Shown piece by piece: positions 1-6,669 of a stretch of DNA of 17,113 nt (the first letter of the stretch is position 1; each line of letters starts with the position of its first letter). Source of the DNA: Candidatus Cloacimonadota bacterium (GTDB taxonomy: Bacteria; Cloacimonadota; Cloacimonadia; Cloacimonadales; TCS61); the NCBI GenBank assembly GCA_014382915.1, contig JACNIV010000223.1, positions 1 through 17,113 on the forward strand, written 5' to 3'. The translations under genes and the position numbers were made by a program. The notes under the pieces were generated by a model. It did not search any database and was not told the DNA's origin. It was given only the letters and a program-made list of their open reading frames with translations.

Positions 1-11
1 AAATCTCATAA

Positions 12-116
12 AAAACTTACGCTGGGTTTATAATACTAATATTCACTGGAAATACCTCCAAATACTGGGATGGAAAAACTGCTGAGAGGATTGTGGAAAT
101 CTTTAGAGAAAAGTAA
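12..116 (+). pseudogene. C-terminal tail of a UDP-GlcNAc 2-epimerase-like protein, reading frame broken at the window edge
   Basis: The frame ending in TAA at 114-116 encodes a tail with the segment KYWDGKTAERIVEIF. This resembles the conserved (G/W)DGKAAERIV end of non-hydrolysing UDP-N-acetylglucosamine 2-epimerases (WecB family), which interconvert UDP-GlcNAc and UDP-ManNAc. The stop codon overlaps the ATG of the next gene (TAATG), a usual sign of translational coupling, so the frame looks genuine. Going upstream, however, the same frame meets a TAA at 9-11 beside a run of six A (10-15). Either a frameshift or sequencing error lies at the A-run, or this is a decayed end. Only about 34 codons are visible, so the family call is tentative. 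Confidence 0.4.
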
Positions 117-1318
117 TGAATAATTTTATCCCAGTAGCATCAGATTTTATCTCTTCAACTGAAATTGATTCCATTATTCAGCAAAATCAATTTTATCTGG
201 ACAGATTGGAATGCAAACGTATTTCTCCTGATAAACTTAAATTCACATCACCACTTTATTATTTTGTTGTTACCGGTGGTACAGAGCAACAAATACTTAT
301 CCTGCATGCAGAACGCAAAAATAAATTCCCCAATGAAGAGATCATTTTATTGGCTCATCCCGGTAATAATTCACTTCCCGCTTGTCTGGAAGTATTGGCA
401 CGTTTCATTCAAGAAGGGAAAAAAGGAAAGATAATTTATTTGCCGGATTTAAAGATCCCATTTAAAGAATCTCAGAAGATAAACATTCAAAAAATAACTG
501 ATAGTAAAACCTTAAAAAGTTGCCGGATCGGCTTGGTGGGAGAGCCATCCGATTGGCTGGTGGCCAGCAGTCCCTCCCCACAGATCGTAAAAAAACAGTG
601 GGGAGCAGATGTTATCCCCATAAAACTTGATGAACTTAAAAAGCAGATATCTTCCATTGAACCCGAAGATACTACGATCATAAAATCTGACTTGATCGAG
701 AAGGCAGATAGAATTATCGAGCCTTCCGATAAAGAAATTGCTGACAATGTGAGAGTATATTTAGCAATGAAGAAACTCGTAAAAAAATATCAGCTCGATG
801 CAGTAACCCTCCGTTGCTTCAATCTTATCCTCGATCTGAAAACAACCGGTTGTTTTGCGCTTTCCAAATTGAATGATGAAGGTATAATCGCAGGTTGTGA
901 AGGTGACCTGGTGAGCACATTGGGAATGCTTTGGACCTACCGTAAAACCGGCAGGATACCCTGGATGGCAAATCCTGCCCGCATCAATCGGAATGAAAAC
1001 AAACTCTGGCTGGCGCACTGTACAGTTCCACGCTGTCTTGTAAATAGCTATAAACTGCGTTCGCATTTTGAATCGGGACTGGGAGTAGGAATTCAAGGAG
1101 TTTTCCCAAAAGGAAAGGTTACACTGCTGCGAATAGGTGGAAAGAACCTGGATAGAATATGGCGGGCAGAAGGCGAGATTGTGCAAATCGGCAGAGAAGA
1201 AAATCTCTGTCGTACGCAGGTAAAGATCAAACTTTCCGAAAATGCTGATGTACAGGATATTCTTATCAATCCGCTGGGCAATCACCTGGTAATGCTGGAA
1301 GGAAAAAAATTAATATAA
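116..1318 (+). CDS. L-fucose/L-arabinose isomerase-fold protein (sugar isomerase-like, 400 aa)
   Basis: The C-terminal half carries the hallmark of the fucose-isomerase superfamily: a CEGD motif at residues 261-264 within a segment reading LNDEGIIAGCEGD, followed by a TG-P stretch, a laHC segment, a HFESG segment and a late GNH at 388-390. In the family, Glu, Asp and His from such motifs bind the Mn ion used for aldose-ketose isomerisation; E262, D264 and H390 are the likely equivalents here. At 400 residues it is shorter than classical FucI (about 590), as many COG2407-type relatives are. The start overlaps the previous stop codon and has no clear Shine-Dalgarno, so coupled translation is likely. 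A secreted glycosidase gene follows 49 bp downstream, which suggests work on a released or nucleotide-linked sugar. The true substrate cannot be read from the sequence. Confidence 0.62.
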   Translation: MNNFIPVASDFISSTEIDSIIQQNQFYLDRLECKRISPDKLKFTSPLYYFVVTGGTEQQILILHAERKNKFPNEEIILLAHPGNNSLPACLEVLARFIQEGKKGKIIYLPDLKIPFKESQKINIQKITDSKTLKSCRIGLVGEPSDWLVASSPSPQIVKKQWGADVIPIKLDELKKQISSIEPEDTTIIKSDLIEKADRIIEPSDKEIADNVRVYLAMKKLVKKYQLDAVTLRCFNLILDLKTTGCFALSKLNDEGIIAGCEGDLVSTLGMLWTYRKTGRIPWMANPARINRNENKLWLAHCTVPRCLVNSYKLRSHFESGLGVGIQGVFPKGKVTLLRIGGKNLDRIWRAEGEIVQIGREENLCRTQVKIKLSENADVQDILINPLGNHLVMLEGKKLI

Positions 1319-1367
1319 AGTGACACGACACACCGTGGCATGAAACTGGTAAAAAAAGGAGCCTTCA

Positions 1368-3989
1368 ATGAAACAGTTTAATTTAGTTTTAATTTTCATT
1401 ATTTTATTCTTATTATTCAATTTTGTTTATGCACAGGAATATGATCCTGTAGCTGATGTGGATGCGATTGTCGTTTCAGAAAACGTTCGCTTTACCGTGC
1501 TTACACCAGGGGTTATTCGGATAGAGTGGGAGGAGAATGGTATTTTTGAAGACTATGCATCTCTGGTTTTTGTAAACAGGAAACTTCCTGTTCCAAAATT
1601 TAATAAACAGAATAAAGATGGCTGGCTGCAGATTGAAACAGATAAATTCACACTAAAATACAAAACAGGCAGCGGAAAATTTACCGATAAAAATCTTCAA
1701 ATCGAATTTGATATGGATGGAACTGCAAAAGTATGGAAACCTGGAAAGGAAAATACCGGCAACTTAAAAGGTACTCATAGAACATTAGACGGATATGATG
1801 GAAATTATCACTATTGGGCTAAGAAAGAAATTGATCTGGGACAGGGAATTATTTCCAAAGACGGCTGGGTGCTGATCGATGATTCCGAAAGACCACTTTT
1901 CGATAATTCGGAATGGGCCTGGGTAACTCCCAGACCGAAAATAGAACTGCAGGATCTCTACTTTTTCTGTTATGGTTATGATTATAAAACCGCCTTAAAT
2001 GATTTTATCAAAACTGCAGGAAAAATCGCTCTACCACCCAAATTTGCTTTCGGTACCTGGTGGTCGCGTTATTGGGAATATACCGATTGGGAATTGCGCG
2101 AATTGATAAACGAATTTGAAATACATGATGTTCCGCTGGACGTTCTTGTTGTGGATATGGACTGGCATATCACAAGCAAGCCCGAGTGGTATCAGGAAGA
2201 TGGGAAAAAGATAATTGATCAGGCTGGGCAATGGGCAGGCTGGACCGGACTTACCTGGAACAAGAACTATTTCCCCGACCCGCAGGATTTTCTGCAATGG
2301 ACAGAGAAGAAAGGACTTAAGGTATGCATGAATCTTCATCCTGCCTCGGGAATACAACCCTTTGAAGAAAAATACCGGGAAATGGCAATAGCTATGGGCA
2401 TCGATCCTGAATCAGAAAAATATGTCCCTTTTGATATTGTTAACAAAGATTTTGCCGAGAACTTCATGAAGATCATTCTCCATCCCATGGAAAAAGACGG
2501 TGTGGACTTCTGGTGGCTGGACTGGCAACAATGGAGTACCACAACTATCGGCAATGTCAATCCCACGTTTTATCTTAACTATGTTTTCTTCAGTGATATG
2601 GAACGGTGGAATAAAAAACGTCCATTGATCTTTCACAGGTATGGCGGTCTGGGAAATCACAGGTATCAGATAGGGTTTTCCGGCGATACTTTTGTGAATT
2701 GGAACTCTCTCGATTTTCAACCCTATTTCACTTCAACGGCTTCCAATGTGGGTTTTGGATTCTGGAGCCATGATATTGGCGGACATATGTATGGTGAAAA
2801 TTCTCCCGAACTTTATACCCGCTGGATACAGTTTGGCATATTCAGTCCGATAGTGCGGACACATTGTACAAAAGATCCCAAAATAAATCGTAGATTATGG
2901 ACATATCCATTAGAAAATTTTTATGCTATGCGCAATGCTTTTCGGTTAAGGCATACGCTTCTTCCCTATATTTATTCTGCTGCCAGAGAAGCTTATGATA
3001 CCGGTATTTCAATTTGCAGACCGATGTATTATGACCATCCAAAAGCAGAAGAAGCATACAATTTTCCAAACCAGTATATGTTCGGGAATGATATGTTGAT
3101 AGCACCCGTGACGCAGCCGATGGAAGGGGACAGCCTGTTCGTCTCCAAGAAAATATGGCTGCCGCAAGGTGAGTGGATAGAATGGTTTTCCGGTACGATT
3201 TTAATTGGCGGGAAGATAATTGAAAGAGCTTTTGCTCTGGATGAAATTCCTGTTTATATCAAATCGGGAGCTATCATTCCCATGCAGCAGCAAATGAAGA
3301 GTAGCGGAGAAGATCCGGTCAACCCCTTGATCCTGACAATTTTCCCAGGAAAATCGGGTACTACAAAAGTATATGACGACGAGGGAAATACCAATAACTA
3401 CAAAACAGGAGCCTATACTTTTACAGATATCCATTTCGAGAAAAAAAATAAAATGAAAATTGTGATCGAACCTGTGCAGGGAAGTTTTCCGGGAATGATG
3501 GAATCGAGAGCTTACGAACTGAGATTGCCTCTCACTTTCCCGCCGGAAAATATCAAAGTAAACGGTAAAATGATCATTTATGCAAAAGATCTAAAAGCCG
3601 GTTCATGGACTTATAATGGCGATGAATTGACCACATACATATCCACACCGGAATTCAGTGTCCAGCAAAAAGTAGAAATTGAAATTAAATTACCTGAATA
3701 TGATATTGAGTTACTTTCCGGGAAAAAGGGAAAGATCAACAAGCTTATAAAATTTATGAAATTCCTGGCAAAGAACAATTGGGATAAATCCAAATATTCG
3801 AATGATGTGGTGGTTAATGCCGCCCAGACAGGACATAGAATAACCCTTGATCCACAGAATGCTTTTACAGAAATTCAGGAATTTGAGGTAAAATGGCAAA
3901 AAGTTTTAGAAATGATCGAAGCATATTCCCTGGAAAAACCGAATTATGTTCCTTACCTTGAATTAATGAAGACTGCTGATATGAAGTGA
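1368..3989 (+). CDS. Secreted glycoside hydrolase family 31 (alpha-glucosidase/alpha-xylosidase-like)
   Basis: An 873-residue exported enzyme. Residues 1-22 are a signal peptide (two-residue-spaced Lys, long Ile/Leu/Phe core, VYA before Gln23). An N-terminal beta domain is followed by the GH31 barrel: VDMDWH near 262-267, WLDWQQW with the probable nucleophile D385, and SGDTF with the probable acid/base D440, then a GHDIGGH-like segment (SHDIGGH) and RTHC. A C-terminal beta domain of DUF5110 type (YDDEGNTNNY, about residue 668) follows, plus about 150 residues that I do not recognise. GH31 enzymes cleave alpha-linked glucose, xylose, galactose or GalNAc residues by a retaining mechanism. The WLDWQQ nucleophile motif differs from the common W-x-DMNE form, so the substrate should not be assumed. 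AGGAG at 1357-1361 lies six bases from the ATG. Confidence 0.88.
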   Translation: MKQFNLVLIFIILFLLFNFVYAQEYDPVADVDAIVVSENVRFTVLTPGVIRIEWEENGIFEDYASLVFVNRKLPVPKFNKQNKDGWLQIETDKFTLKYKTGSGKFTDKNLQIEFDMDGTAKVWKPGKENTGNLKGTHRTLDGYDGNYHYWAKKEIDLGQGIISKDGWVLIDDSERPLFDNSEWAWVTPRPKIELQDLYFFCYGYDYKTALNDFIKTAGKIALPPKFAFGTWWSRYWEYTDWELRELINEFEIHDVPLDVLVVDMDWHITSKPEWYQEDGKKIIDQAGQWAGWTGLTWNKNYFPDPQDFLQWTEKKGLKVCMNLHPASGIQPFEEKYREMAIAMGIDPESEKYVPFDIVNKDFAENFMKIILHPMEKDGVDFWWLDWQQWSTTTIGNVNPTFYLNYVFFSDMERWNKKRPLIFHRYGGLGNHRYQIGFSGDTFVNWNSLDFQPYFTSTASNVGFGFWSHDIGGHMYGENSPELYTRWIQFGIFSPIVRTHCTKDPKINRRLWTYPLENFYAMRNAFRLRHTLLPYIYSAAREAYDTGISICRPMYYDHPKAEEAYNFPNQYMFGNDMLIAPVTQPMEGDSLFVSKKIWLPQGEWIEWFSGTILIGGKIIERAFALDEIPVYIKSGAIIPMQQQMKSSGEDPVNPLILTIFPGKSGTTKVYDDEGNTNNYKTGAYTFTDIHFEKKNKMKIVIEPVQGSFPGMMESRAYELRLPLTFPPENIKVNGKMIIYAKDLKAGSWTYNGDELTTYISTPEFSVQQKVEIEIKLPEYDIELLSGKKGKINKLIKFMKFLAKNNWDKSKYSNDVVVNAAQTGHRITLDPQNAFTEIQEFEVKWQKVLEMIEAYSLEKPNYVPYLELMKTADMK

Positions 3990-4017
3990 TGGGATTCATT
4001 ATTTTTTGTTTTTTGCC

Positions 4018-4061
4018 TCCAACCGTTGCGAAGGTCAAGAAATGCAAGAAGTCCAAAAACC
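4018..4061 (+). repeat. 44-bp dispersed repeat, left copy, with flanking hairpin
   Basis: This stretch aligns without gaps to 7637-7680 in the same orientation, 35 of 44 bases identical, including the shared block GCAAGAAGT and the ends TCCAACC and AAAACC. In this copy the sequence also forms most of an imperfect hairpin: AACCGTTGCGAAGGT (4021-4035) pairs with ACCATTCGCAAGGTT (4059-4073) around a 23-base loop. No T-run follows, so it is not a typical terminator. It lies just after the GH31 stop, at the left edge of the toxin-antitoxin island. It is probably a REP or MITE-like dispersed element. Confidence 0.6.
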
Positions 4062-4099
4062 ATTCGCAAGGTTATATATCCCCTTGCACAAATTAATAC

Positions 4100-4128
4100 T
4101 TGACATTATACACACTATTTAGCATATT
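4100..4128 (+). promoter_or_regulatory. Sigma-70 type promoter of the relBE-like operon
   Basis: TTGACA at 4100-4105 is a perfect -35 box. A 17-base spacer leads to CATATT at 4123-4128, a 4-of-6 match to the -10 consensus. The antitoxin ATG lies 25 bases beyond. A dyad, TATACACA (4107-4114) with TGTGTTTA (4133-4140), 7 of 8 complementary positions, brackets the -10 box and could be the antitoxin operator. Confidence 0.6.
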
Positions 4129-4153
4129 GCTTTGTGTTTATTGGAGGTAAGAA

Positions 4154-4387
4154 ATGATAGAAAAACATGTCCGAATGAATGTAACTTTACCTGAATCTGT
4201 TGCCCGGGAATTAACTCTTATTGCAGATGAGCTTAACGATAAAAAGAGCAGGATCGTGGCAAAGGCATTGGAATTATATTTTGATGAGATAGACGGGCAA
4301 ATTGCTGAAAAAAGATTAAGTAAATTAAAGCAAGGTGATACCGAACTTGTAGATGCAGAAAAAGTCTGGAAAGAACTTGGTCTGTAA
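4154..4387 (+). CDS. Ribbon-helix-helix antitoxin (RelB/CopG-like)
   Basis: A 77-residue protein whose N-terminal 45 residues look like a ribbon-helix-helix DNA-binding fold: a short beta strand (HVRMNVTLPE, residues 5-14) followed by two helices with the pattern LIADELNDKKSRIVAKALELYFD. The acidic, lysine-rich C-terminal part would wrap the toxin. In such systems the antitoxin neutralises the partner by direct binding and represses its own operon as a dimer. Its own promoter and a near-ideal GGAGG (4143-4147) six bases from the ATG agree with strong expression. The toxin gene starts two bases after its stop codon. The pairing is clear; the exact antitoxin subfamily is not. Confidence 0.82.
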   Translation: MIEKHVRMNVTLPESVARELTLIADELNDKKSRIVAKALELYFDEIDGQIAEKRLSKLKQGDTELVDAEKVWKELGL

Positions 4388-4389
4388 TT

Positions 4390-4650
4390 ATGTATCAAGT
4401 TAAATTCCTTAAAAAAGCGGTAAACGAACTAAAAGCAATCGATCCGATCTGGCAGAACAGGATCAAAGAAAAGATTACTCAATTAGCAGAAGATCCGGCT
4501 CAACTAAAGAACAGGATCAAACCTCTTAAAGGAAAGTACAATAAGTTTTTGAGGTTAAGAGTTGGAAATTATAGAATTATTTTTCAGAAAAAAGATAAAG
4601 AACTCATTATTATGATTATCCGGGTGGCACACAGAAGTGAAAGTTATTAG
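4390..4650 (+). CDS. RelE/ParE superfamily toxin
   Basis: An 86-residue basic protein with the usual RelE-family layout: an N-terminal MYQVKFLKKAVNELKAI helix region, a central D-P and KPLKGKY segment, then LRLRVGNYRIIF (about 55-65) and a closing IIRVAHRSESY with H81 and R82. RelE-type members with this LRVGNYRI..HR pattern generally cleave mRNA in the ribosomal A site; ParE-type members instead poison gyrase, and sequence alone does not fully separate them. The conserved Arg residues and the late HR-x-x-x-Y favour the RelE side. Translation is probably coupled to the antitoxin, since only two bases separate them and no strong ribosome site is seen. Confidence 0.82.
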   Translation: MYQVKFLKKAVNELKAIDPIWQNRIKEKITQLAEDPAQLKNRIKPLKGKYNKFLRLRVGNYRIIFQKKDKELIIMIIRVAHRSESY

Positions 4651-4652
4651 TT

Positions 4653-4854
4653 TTATCCGGTTAAAATGAATTCTGCAAAATGAAAAAAGGCTGTCTTTCC
4701 GTCAAAAGCCGGACACGGTCTGAGGAAATCTTCGAAGTAATTTCTAACGAAGAATCTCATTATAAGCGAGATCCTTCCAGAGAACAATCCGGCAGCTGTC
4801 GGATCAGGATGACAAAAACACACTATTTTGCAGAATCCTTATCCGGTTTAAAAT
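4653..4854 (+). mobile_element. MITE-like element: terminal inverted repeats within flanking direct repeats
   Basis: Working inward, TTATCCGGTTAAAAT (4653-4667) recurs as TTATCCGGTTTAAAAT (4839-4854). Two bases inside each lies one arm of a perfect 12-bp inverted repeat, ATTCTGCAAAAT (4670-4681) and ATTTTGCAGAAT (4825-4836). The 167-bp body holds a central hairpin, GAAGAATCTC (4749-4758) with GAGATCCTTC (4768-4777), and ends with TCAGGATGAC. That last motif and the hairpin resemble a palindromic repeat common between genes in many bacteria. There is no open frame inside. The direct repeats look like a target duplication, though 15-16 bp is long. The element lies directly upstream of the membrane-protein gene and its right direct repeat reaches within two bases of that gene's Shine-Dalgarno. 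Confidence 0.5.
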
Positions 4855-4869
4855 AAAGGAGGAAACCAA

Positions 4870-5250
4870 ATGAATGAATCGAAAAAACAAATTCAGTATG
4901 TGACCATTATCCGCTGGATCGCAAGAATATGGAGTATCTTAAGTTTAGCCTTTCTCTTATTATTTTTTGGTGCAAGTATTATCAGCTCAATTGGAACTGC
5001 TACATTTGCCTTTAAGGATGTACTTCAGTTTGTATTTTTCCCCATAGGATTGACAATAGGACTTATACTCGCCTGGAAATGGGAAGGACTGGGTGGAATA
5101 ATTGCAATCGGTAGTATTATTGGGTTTCACCTGCAAATGCTGATTAAACATGGGAAACCGGACTTTGTTCTATTTATCGAATTACTCACTGCACCTGGAA
5201 TACTGTTTGTTTTATACTGGATTTTATCCCAGAAGCGAGTTGTTGAATAG
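4870..5250 (+). CDS. Small four-helix integral membrane protein, function unknown
   Basis: A 126-residue hydrophobic protein with four probable membrane segments at about residues 13-37, 47-67, 71-90 and 98-119. A basic N-terminus (MNESKKQ) and a basic C-terminus (SQKRVVE) suggest both ends are cytoplasmic. The WKWEGLGG turn between helices 2 and 3 is the most distinctive feature; similar small proteins of unknown function are widespread, but I do not recognise a named role. A very strong AAAGGAGG (4855-4862) stands seven bases before the ATG. It sits between the two toxin-antitoxin pairs and could be an ordinary passenger or part of the island's function. Confidence 0.72.
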   Translation: MNESKKQIQYVTIIRWIARIWSILSLAFLLLFFGASIISSIGTATFAFKDVLQFVFFPIGLTIGLILAWKWEGLGGIIAIGSIIGFHLQMLIKHGKPDFVLFIELLTAPGILFVLYWILSQKRVVE

Positions 5251-5289
5251 GAATAGGATTTAACTTTTTTTGTTTTCAGTATTTTTTAA

Positions 5290-5322
5290 TTTGACAGACG
5301 GAAAGTGATTTTATTTTCTATG
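5290..5322 (+). promoter_or_regulatory. Promoter-like 33-bp block, copy 1 (upstream of MNT/HEPN)
   Basis: TTGACA at 5291-5296 and TTCTAT at 5316-5321 with a 19-base spacer. The whole block matches 6040-6072 at 26 of 33 positions without gaps, including TTTGACAGAC at the start and TTTTCTAT near the end. The longer than usual spacer means the exact -10 hexamer is uncertain. Confidence 0.5.
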
Positions 5323-5365
5323 TTCGATTAATAGAATAAGTTAGAAAAGATAGGGAAAATGAATT

Positions 5366-5635
5366 ATGATCACAAAAGAAGATAAAAAAACAATACGGGA
5401 AATATCCAGGAAATATCATGCAAAACGTGTTTTACTTTTTGGATCCAGCTTATCACCTGATAAAGATAGTAGAGATATAGATATCGCAGTTGAAGGAATT
5501 GAACCTTACAAATTTTTTAAATACTATGGCGATTTAATATTCTCTCTGTCCAAACCTATTGATGTTATTGACTTAACCGGAACTTCAAAGTTTATTCAGA
5601 TGATCCGGAAAGAGGGGGTTTTGCTTTATGGCTGA
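5366..5635 (+). CDS. MNT-type minimal nucleotidyltransferase (MntA-like antitoxin)
   Basis: An 89-residue protein of the DNA polymerase beta nucleotidyltransferase superfamily. GSS at 26-28 and the paired aspartates D37 and D39 (SRDIDIAV) form the nucleotide and metal site, and PIDVIDL gives the third candidate acidic residue, D66. The spacing between GS and D-x-D is nine residues, one fewer than the common GSX10DXD form. In characterised MNT/HEPN pairs, the MNT protein transfers AMP units to a tyrosine of the HEPN toxin and inactivates it. The stop codon lies inside the start of the next gene (8-base overlap), so the two are translationally linked. An AGGG at 5352-5355 is the only ribosome-site candidate. 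Confidence 0.8.
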   Translation: MITKEDKKTIREISRKYHAKRVLLFGSSLSPDKDSRDIDIAVEGIEPYKFFKYYGDLIFSLSKPIDVIDLTGTSKFIQMIRKEGVLLYG

Positions 5636-6044
5636 TTATAAAATGAGAATTGAAGCAGAATATGAATCTATAGAAAAATTATTGTCTTCACTACCGAAAG
5701 AAAAACCGTTATCAGAAATAAATAATTTAGAACTAGCTGGTGTTGCTGCGCTATTACACAATTTTTATAATGGAATTGAAAACATCCTAAAACAAATATT
5801 TCAGTTCAGAGCAATTCCACTTCCCCTGGGAGATTCATGGCATAAAGAGCTTCTTTTGGTTGCAAAAAAAGCGAATATTATTTCTCAAGATTTGGAAAAT
5901 AAATTCAAACCATTTTTAGCTTTCCGTCATTTTTTCAGTCATGCTTATGCTCTTGAACTGGATTCTGAAAGAATAGAACCTTTAGTTTTTGCAGCTCCTG
6001 AAACATTTGAATTGTTAAAAACTGAAATTGGAAGACTTATTTGA
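5628..6044 (+). CDS. HEPN-domain toxin partner of the MNT protein
   Basis: A 138-residue, mostly helical protein carrying the HEPN ribonuclease signature at its C-terminal third: R100-x4-H105-x-Y107 (FRHFFSHAY). R and H are the usual catalytic pair, and the tyrosine of R-x4-H-x-Y is the residue AMP-modified by MNT antitoxins in studied systems. The earlier helix with [16 protein letters not shown] is also typical of this group. It overlaps the MNT gene by eight bases and has a strong purine-rich GAGGGGG just upstream. The usual role is RNA cleavage that slows growth, kept in check by the MNT partner. The order MNT then HEPN and the intact motif argue that the pair is functional. Confidence 0.8.
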   Translation: MADYKMRIEAEYESIEKLLSSLPKEKPLSEINNLELAGVAALLHNFYNGIENILKQIFQFRAIPLPLGDSWHKELLLVAKKANIISQDLENKFKPFLAFRHFFSHAYALELDSERIEPLVFAAPETFELLKTEIGRLI

Positions 6045-6072
6045 CAGACTATTAGTGAATTTGTTTTCTATC
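6040..6072 (+). promoter_or_regulatory. Promoter-like 33-bp block, copy 2 (overlaps the HEPN stop codon)
   Basis: TTGACA at 6041-6046 and TTCTAT at 6066-6071, again with a 19-base spacer, as in copy 1 at 5290-5322. The HEPN TGA stop is contained in the TTGACA. It would drive the exported-protein gene starting at 6115. Confidence 0.5.
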
Positions 6073-6114
6073 GAGGAATACATATCACAAATAAATTAGC
6101 TTGGGAGGTTAAAG

Positions 6115-6648
6115 ATGTTAAAGAAAATTATTTTACTTTCACTATTTGCCTTTTTAGCAAATTGTATTTTATTAGCAAAAATTTCTGACACTATTGAACA
6201 ATTTAATAATGATATTTCTGAACCATACTTTCTGAAATTCGATAATAAAGTAACGGATAAGTTTACTACATATGGTTATAAGAAAAATGGAATTCAAGTT
6301 TTTCTTACAGTTAATAAAGATCAAAAAATAATTCAAGAAATGATCATTGTCGATGATACTCAATATGGTTTATACCTTATGAATGATGGATATCCAACTT
6401 CAAAAGATTATAGAGCAAAATATTCGATACTAATTGCGGTAAGAGCAGTTTTCAAAGATGCTGTTTGTGGTTATATCCAAGACGGAACTATTGATGGATT
6501 AAGCTTAGAAAGTGTTACAGATGAAGTATATGATTCTGCATGTTATGGTGAGCAATATAATCGCACAATAAACGGAATTAAGATTACATCAAAAATGATT
6601 AATAGAATAGTTACTATTGGAATCGAATTAATATCAGCTTACGATTAA
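6115..6648 (+). CDS. Small exported protein (possible lipoprotein), function unknown
   Basis: A 177-residue protein with an N-terminal export signal: MLKK, then a hydrophobic core to about residue 20. LANC at 14-17 could be a lipobox, although Asn before the Cys is unusual outside some lineages; cleavage after the hydrophobic core by ordinary signal peptidase is equally possible. The mature part has two Cys, in AVCGY and SACYG, that could form a disulfide in the periplasm. I recognise no family. The coding sequence is extremely AT-rich: bases 6121-6180 contain 12 G or C of 60. GGGAGG stands close to the ATG, so translation should be good. The DUF2971 gene follows after only 21 bases, so both are probably on one transcript. 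Confidence 0.65.
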   Translation: MLKKIILLSLFAFLANCILLAKISDTIEQFNNDISEPYFLKFDNKVTDKFTTYGYKKNGIQVFLTVNKDQKIIQEMIIVDDTQYGLYLMNDGYPTSKDYRAKYSILIAVRAVFKDAVCGYIQDGTIDGLSLESVTDEVYDSACYGEQYNRTINGIKITSKMINRIVTIGIELISAYD

Positions 6649-6669
6649 ATAATTGTTATTTATTTTGAA

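Noticed and set aside
761..1285. 174-codon - strand frame inside the isomerase-like gene
   Set aside because: Low-complexity, Cys-rich antisense translation without start signal; the + strand frame has conserved motifs.
1320..1342. Small palindrome CACG-ACACAC-CGTG before GH31
   Set aside because: Only four paired bases per arm, well within chance expectation.
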